Below, piece after piece: positions 29,227-32,979 of a stretch of 32,979 nucleotides of DNA. Both the position numbers and the translations under genes were made by a program. The stretch's first letter is position 1. Every line of letters begins with the position of its first letter. This DNA is from an uncultured Thiothrix sp. (GTDB taxonomy: Bacteria; Pseudomonadota; Gammaproteobacteria; Poriferisulfidales; GCA-002705445). Below the pieces are notes generated by a model that ran no database searches, was not told the DNA's origin, and saw only the letters and a program-made list of their open reading frames with translations. The stretch is taken from positions 1 through 32,979 of the forward strand of contig CACEJE010000007.1 of assembly GCA_902559815.1 (NCBI GenBank), given 5' to 3'.

Positions 29227-30030
29227 ATGCTAAATGAGAAAAAAGTATGTTTGAATTCTACGGGTTATGAATTTATCAAAATTGATTGCCCTGAAAATAC
29301 AGCATTGGAAATTGAAAATTTTTTGATTAATAAAAATGTTTTTGGAACTATTTATATCTCAATTGAAGGAATTAATATAAATCTTGCTGGGAATGAAAAA
29401 AATATTAAATCTATAGAAAATTTTTTTCATCAACATAATACTTTTAAAAACATATTTTTTAAACATACTTATTCTGATAAACCGCCTTTTAGAAAGCTCA
29501 AAATAAAAGTAAAGCCTGAAATAATAAGCATTAAAAAAGAAGTAAATAATATATTTAATATTAAGAAAAATTATATCGAGCCTAAAGAGCTTGAAGACAA
29601 ACTTGATAATAATGAAGATATATATTTATTAGACACAAGAAATAATTATGAAATAAATATTGGTACATTTAAAAACGCAAAAAATTTAAATATATTAAAG
29701 TTTGATGAGTTTGTAGAAAAAGTCGATGAGCTAAAAAAAATTCGTGGTGAAGTTATCATGTTTTGTACCGGTGGCATTAGATGCGAGAAGGCCTTAGGGT
29801 ATTTAAATGAAAAAGGCATAAATTCTTTTAAGCAATTGAAAGGCGGTATTATTAATTATTTAAATGAAACTGAAGGAAAGTATTGGGATGGAGAGTGTTT
29901 TGTATTTGATGATAGAATTACTTTGGATAAAAGTTTAAATCCTACTTACAAAGAGTTATGCCCAAAATGTCAGCAAATCATTAATGCTTTTGATAGAACT
30001 AAATGTAATGAGTGCAGGGAAAGTGAGTAA
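29227..30030 (+). CDS. trhO: TrhO (YceA)-like tRNA uridine-34 hydroxylase
   Basis: TrhO is an oxygen-dependent enzyme that hydroxylates U34 of certain tRNAs as a step towards 5-methoxy- or carboxymethoxy-uridine. The 267-aa protein has an N-terminal YceA domain (GTIYISIEGININLAG, then the SDKPPFRKLKIKVKPEI segment). The rhodanese domain has the catalytic Cys180 in MFCTGGIRCEKALGYL, and the C-terminal end has two CxxC pairs (CPKCQQ and CNECRE). The ATG follows directly after the fabA stop; GAAGG in the fabA tail may serve as ribosome site. It is moderately shorter than E. coli TrhO. Confidence 0.88.
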   Translation: MLNEKKVCLNSTGYEFIKIDCPENTALEIENFLINKNVFGTIYISIEGININLAGNEKNIKSIENFFHQHNTFKNIFFKHTYSDKPPFRKLKIKVKPEIISIKKEVNNIFNIKKNYIEPKELEDKLDNNEDIYLLDTRNNYEINIGTFKNAKNLNILKFDEFVEKVDELKKIRGEVIMFCTGGIRCEKALGYLNEKGINSFKQLKGGIINYLNETEGKYWDGECFVFDDRITLDKSLNPTYKELCPKCQQIINAFDRTKCNECRESE

Positions 30031-30829
30031 TAAATTAGTTGATATATGTGTGAATTTAACTGATAACGTTTTTTCTGGCAAGGAAGACAGTATTATTAAT
30101 GAAGCAAAAAAAAACAATGTTTCAAAAATGGTTCTGGTTGGAAATGATCTCAATTCAAGCAAAGAAGTTATAGATTTAGCTGAGAAGTTTAATTTTATTG
30201 CAACTGCAGGGTATCATCCGCACAATGCTAAAGATTGGAATTCAAAAAGTTATACTGAACTATTATCACTATTAAAAAAAGACAATGCAAAAGCAGTTGG
30301 TGAGTGCGGATTAGATTTTAATAGAAATTTTTCAACACCAGAGGTACAACATAAAGTATTTATGGAGCATATTTCTTTGGCGAAGGAAATAGATCTACCT
30401 TTATTTGTTCATGAAAGAGATGCTTTTCATCAAATGCATAAAATATTAAAAAATAATATTGAGGATTGTAAGAATATTGTTGTACATTGTTTTACTGGAA
30501 CAAAAAATGCACTTATTGATTATCTTGATTTGGGGGTTTATATAGGTTTAACAGGATGGATATGTGATGATAGAAGAGGTAAGCATTTAAGAGATTTTAT
30601 TAATATTATTCCGGATGATAAATTGTTTATAGAAACAGATTCTCCTTATCTATCTCCATATATCTCAAGAAAAGAACCAGGAGTAACTTCAGCAATGAAG
30701 CACTTAAATAAACCAGAATATTTGGTGGAAGTTGCAAAAGAAGTAGCAAAATATAGAAATCAGCCCTATGATTATATATGTGAAATTACTTACCAAAATT
30801 ATTTGAATTTTTTTGAGGTAAATGAATGA
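30023..30829 (+). CDS. tatD: TatD 3'-5' DNase/RNase
   Basis: A metal-dependent nuclease of the TatD family (TIM barrel) that acts on DNA ends and takes part in DNA repair and RNA quality control. Motifs: GYHPHNAKDW, GECGLDFNRNFS, PLFVHERDAF, VVHCFTG and GLTGWICDDRRG, then IETDSPYLSP. The ICVNLT start and DDRRG loop match TatD proper rather than the TatD-like YcfH or YjjV paralogues. The track begins at 29984, deep inside trhO. I prefer GTG 30023, giving MSNKLVDICVNLT, the usual N-terminus; ATG 30008 is the alternative. It overlaps trhO by 8 bp and bolA by ATGA. Confidence 0.9.
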   Translation: MSNKLVDICVNLTDNVFSGKEDSIINEAKKNNVSKMVLVGNDLNSSKEVIDLAEKFNFIATAGYHPHNAKDWNSKSYTELLSLLKKDNAKAVGECGLDFNRNFSTPEVQHKVFMEHISLAKEIDLPLFVHERDAFHQMHKILKNNIEDCKNIVVHCFTGTKNALIDYLDLGVYIGLTGWICDDRRGKHLRDFINIIPDDKLFIETDSPYLSPYISRKEPGVTSAMKHLNKPEYLVEVAKEVAKYRNQPYDYICEITYQNYLNFFEVNE

Positions 30830-31128
30830 ACGTAGAAAAGAAAATAGAACATACCTTGAGAGATAATTTTCAATTAAGTCACCTTGAGGTAATAAATGAA
30901 AGCCATATGCATAGTGGCCCTAACACTGAAACACATTTTAAAGTAGTTTTGGTTTCCGAAGAATTTAAAGACGTTAAATTAGTTCAACGTCATAGAAAGA
31001 TTAATGAGCTCTTAAAATATGAATTAGAAAATGGTGTTCATGCATTATCGCTTCATTTATTCACTATGGATGAGTGGAAAGAAAAAGACGAGTATGTTAA
31101 AGATTCACCACCGTGTGCAAGCCAATAA
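30826..31128 (+). CDS. bolA: BolA-family protein
   Basis: BolA proteins bind glutaredoxins with [2Fe-2S] clusters and, in E. coli, affect stationary-phase shape and transcription. The 100-aa sequence has the class features: LEVINESHMHSGPNTETHFK with the conserved histidine and the helix-turn-helix-like segment KLVQRHRKINELL, then ALSLHLFTMDEW. This is the full-length BolA type (with HSGP.TETHF) rather than the shorter IbaG type. It is the last gene of the CarH-like operon; GAGGT at 30815-30819 precedes its ATG. No clear terminator follows before the next promoter. Confidence 0.93.
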   Translation: MNVEKKIEHTLRDNFQLSHLEVINESHMHSGPNTETHFKVVLVSEEFKDVKLVQRHRKINELLKYELENGVHALSLHLFTMDEWKEKDEYVKDSPPCASQ

Positions 31129-31144
31129 AACTATTAATAACAGA

Positions 31145-31173
31145 TTGATACTTTTTTTCTAATGTTATAATAT
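31145..31173 (+). promoter_or_regulatory. Promoter of the COG0523/DUF1826 operon
   Basis: TTGATA (31145-31150) is followed by TAATAT at 17-bp spacing (31168-31173) or a perfect TATAAT at 15-bp spacing (31166-31171). Either -10 lies inside the palindromic Zur box, so bound Zur would block transcription. The start codon is at 31208. Confidence 0.6.
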
Positions 31174-31179
31174 AACATT
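31161..31179 (+). promoter_or_regulatory. Zur box (zinc-responsive operator)
   Basis: AATGTTATAATATAACATT is a perfect 9-1-9 palindrome and matches the gammaproteobacterial Zur consensus core GTTATANTATAAC. Its position over the -10 of a COG0523 gene, a classical Zur target, makes zinc repression the leading interpretation. Confidence 0.88.
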
Positions 31180-31207
31180 CATTATTTACATCTTTAAGAG
31201 TTCAATA

Positions 31208-32419
31208 ATGGAAAAATTACCAGTCACAGTTTTATCGGGCTTCCTAGGAGCTGGCAAAACAACAGTTTTAACTCACATATTAAACAATAGGCAAGATAAA
31301 AAAGTTGCTGTTATTGTGAACGATATGAGTGAAATTAATATTGATAGCTCAATGGTTCAAAATGAAGTTCAATTAAGTCATAAAGAAGAAAAGTTAGTGG
31401 AAATGAGTAATGGTTGTATTTGTTGTACTCTTAGAGAAGATTTGTTATTAGAAGTTAATAAATTGGCAAAGGAAGGTCGTTTTGATTATTTAGTAATAGA
31501 ATCAACAGGCATTTCAGAACCTCTACCAGTCGCAGAAACCTTTACTTTTGCAGATGAAGATGGCGTTTCATTATCAGACGTATCAAAGTTAGACACTATG
31601 GTAACTGTTGTCGATGCAGCCAATTTTTTAAAAGATTATGATGAAGCTAAATCTTTAAAAGATAGTGGCGAATCTTTGGAATCCTTAGGAGAAGAAGACG
31701 AAAGAAGCGTCGCTGATTTATTAGTTGACCAAATTGAATTCGCTGATGTTCTTTTAATAAGTAAGACAGACCTAGTTGAAAAGTCAGAATTAGATAAGTT
31801 AATAGCAATTATAAAAACCTTAAACACCTCTGCAAAAATTATTCCTATTTCTAATGGTAAAGTTGATATAGAAAATATTTTGAATACTGGGTTATTTGAT
31901 TTTGATAAAGCTGAACAAGCTCCAGGTTGGTTGAAAGAAATGCGAGGTGAGCATATACCAGAAACAGAAGAGTATGGTATTAGCAGTTTTGCATACAAAG
32001 CGCGTAAACCATTTTACCCTCAAAAGTTTTTTGATTTTCTGCATAGTAAAAATCTGTCTGGAAAACTTATTCGTTCAAAAGGTTATTTTTGGCTTGCAAC
32101 CAGACCTCAGTTTGCAGGCCACTGGAGTCAAGCAGGTGGTATAGCCCGCTATGGTTTTGCAGGTATGTTTTGGAAAGCTGTTCCAGAAGAGCAATGGCCA
32201 CTAGATCAAGATTCTTTAGATTCAATTAAAGAAAACTGGGAAGAGCCGTTTGGAGATATGCGACAAGAGTTAGTATTTATAGGGCAAGGATTAGATAAAG
32301 AGCAAGTTTTTAAAGAGTTAGATGCTTGCTTGCTGACCGATGAAGACTTGCTTCAAGGAAAAGATCATTGGGCTACTTTTAACGATCCGTTTCCAGACGA
32401 GTGGAGAGAGAGCGCATGA
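31208..32419 (+). CDS. COG0523 G3E-family GTPase, probable zinc metallochaperone
   Basis: A G3E P-loop GTPase of the COG0523 (YciC/ZigA/ZNG) type. Some members are induced by zinc starvation and deliver zinc to client proteins. The 403-aa protein has Walker [10 protein letters not shown] (11-19), the metal-binding CxCC at Cys70-Cys73 ([11 protein letters not shown]), the ESTGISEP switch region and guanine-specificity SKTD. The C-terminal COG0523 domain has [14 protein letters not shown]. It lies under a perfect Zur box and overlaps a DUF1826 gene by ATGA, a pairing seen in other Zur regulons. A zinc role is therefore well supported by context, although cobalt or nitrile-hydratase-type roles exist in the family. 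Confidence 0.92.
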   Translation: MEKLPVTVLSGFLGAGKTTVLTHILNNRQDKKVAVIVNDMSEINIDSSMVQNEVQLSHKEEKLVEMSNGCICCTLREDLLLEVNKLAKEGRFDYLVIESTGISEPLPVAETFTFADEDGVSLSDVSKLDTMVTVVDAANFLKDYDEAKSLKDSGESLESLGEEDERSVADLLVDQIEFADVLLISKTDLVEKSELDKLIAIIKTLNTSAKIIPISNGKVDIENILNTGLFDFDKAEQAPGWLKEMRGEHIPETEEYGISSFAYKARKPFYPQKFFDFLHSKNLSGKLIRSKGYFWLATRPQFAGHWSQAGGIARYGFAGMFWKAVPEEQWPLDQDSLDSIKENWEEPFGDMRQELVFIGQGLDKEQVFKELDACLLTDEDLLQGKDHWATFNDPFPDEWRESA

Positions 32420-32979
32420 ATACAATGAAAGCTAATTTTAAAAAAGAAAGTTTTATTGTGCATAATCGTAAAAGTCATTATGGGGATGATGCAGCAGCAA
32501 TTTCAGAAATATTTCAAGAAGAAATCAACATTTCAGTTTGGCAGCGCAAACTTAACAGTGCAATTAAGCAAGCCTCGGAATTAATAATAAAGAGTAACCC
32601 AAATCTACAGATATCTGGAGTAATAAAACCAAACGAAGTAAATGAAATATTAATTTCAGAAATAGGTTCTGATGAAATTTTAAAATATTTTTATAAAGAT
32701 GTGTCTATGTTAGTAAAAATGTTTCATTATTTATTTGATATTAAGAACATAGGTTTTAGACTTAGAGTTTTAGATCACGCAATGTGTCCTAGATTTCATG
32801 TGGATAGAGTGCCATGTCGTTTAATTACCACATATAGAGGCATTGCATCAGAATGGCTACCGCACAATAAAGTAGATAGAGGTAAGCTAGGAGCAGGAAA
32901 TCAAGGAAAACCAGATGAAGAATCAGGTATATATAAAAATATTTTAGATATAAAACATCTTAATGAAGGTGATGTTGGG
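32416..32979 (+). CDS. DUF1826 protein, Zur-operon partner of COG0523, 3' end beyond the window
   Basis: I translated 188 codons from the ATG at 32416, which overlaps the COG0523 stop (ATGA). The frame is open to the last base. The sequence shows DUF1826 features: a variable N-terminal helical part ([17 protein letters not shown]), then a conserved core [19 protein letters not shown] followed by [16 protein letters not shown]. The cluster of His, Cys and Asp residues in this core (CPRFHVD) could bind a metal. Its function is unknown; repeated association with zinc-regulated COG0523 genes suggests a zinc-sparing or zinc-handling job, which is inference. The missing C-terminus cannot be judged. 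Confidence 0.82.
   Translation, partial: MNTMKANFKKESFIVHNRKSHYGDDAAAISEIFQEEINISVWQRKLNSAIKQASELIIKSNPNLQISGVIKPNEVNEILISEIGSDEILKYFYKDVSMLVKMFHYLFDIKNIGFRLRVLDHAMCPRFHVDRVPCRLITTYRGIASEWLPHNKVDRGKLGAGNQGKPDEESGIYKNILDIKHLNEGDVG

Noticed and set aside
31947-32144. Plus-strand 65-aa ORF inside the COG0523 gene, and the 25527-25721 ORF opposite the TraB-like gene
   Set aside because: Both are alternate-frame shadows of well-supported genes without ribosome sites or family motifs.
1-32979. tRNA, rRNA, CRISPR arrays, insertion sequences, attachment sites and prophage genes
   Set aside because: I looked for cloverleaf-like segments, regular direct-repeat spacer arrays, transposase motifs and terminal inverted repeats and saw none; the gaps are short and mostly explained by promoters.

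Overview
The window is AT-rich DNA from a free-living or symbiotic sulfur-oxidising gammaproteobacterium. The best guess is a relative of the SUP05/Thioglobus (GSO) group. This rests on a complete reverse-type dsr operon in the order dsrABEFHCMKLJOPNR, low G+C, Coq7-type ubiquinone synthesis, FabA and class Ia NrdAB. No rRNA or database match was available, so the assignment is inference. No tRNA, rRNA, insertion sequence, prophage or CRISPR array was seen, and no intergenic gap exceeds 300 bases.

Layout. (1) 1-629: a divergent, truncated TauD/TfdA-type dioxygenase. (2) 845-13200: the dsr operon. It encodes the siroheme sulfite reductase DsrAB, the sulfur-relay proteins DsrEFH and DsrC, the membrane electron-transfer complex DsrMKJOP, the flavoprotein DsrL, the siroheme amidase DsrN and the IscA-like DsrR. 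(3) 13181-16589: genes continuing on the same strand without a visible terminator. These are a soluble NarX-like kinase and NarL-type regulator, a 56-residue membrane protein missed by the ORF track, a two-domain sulfurtransferase, an OsmC-family protein and a small secreted protein. (4) 16586-19668: bioA facing coq7 and a GlcF-like Fe-S protein. (5) 19696-19799: a probable small RNA with its own sigma70 promoter and terminator. (6) 19798-24442: a LexA/S24-fold protein lacking the catalytic lysine, diverging from nrdAB, whose promoter carries a pair of NrdR boxes. (7) 24515-27477: an ion-channel protein, a TraB/GumN protein and an AlkB-type monooxygenase. (8) 27618-31128: a tightly packed operon of a CarH/LitR-like MerR regulator, fabA, trhO, tatD and bolA, preceded by four half-sites at about 11-bp spacing. 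(9) 31145-32979: a Zur-box promoter driving a COG0523 GTPase and a truncated DUF1826 gene.

How the genes fit together. The dsr block oxidises stored or relayed sulfane sulfur to sulfite. DsrEFH and DsrC carry the sulfur, DsrAB oxidises it, DsrL links it to the pyridine-nucleotide/flavin pool, and DsrMKJOP connects DsrC thiol chemistry to the quinone pool. The adjoining sulfurtransferase and OsmC-like protein are plausible handlers of thiol and persulfide sulfur. The two-component pair may couple the operon to a redox or electron-acceptor signal.

The points most worth a second look are the small RNA with an exposed CCUCC motif, the CarH-like regulator that appears to have lost its B12/light-sensing residues while keeping a CarH-like operator array, and the three back-to-back perfect hairpins between dsrL and dsrJ. 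The last of these places the dsrJ Shine-Dalgarno sequence in a loop.
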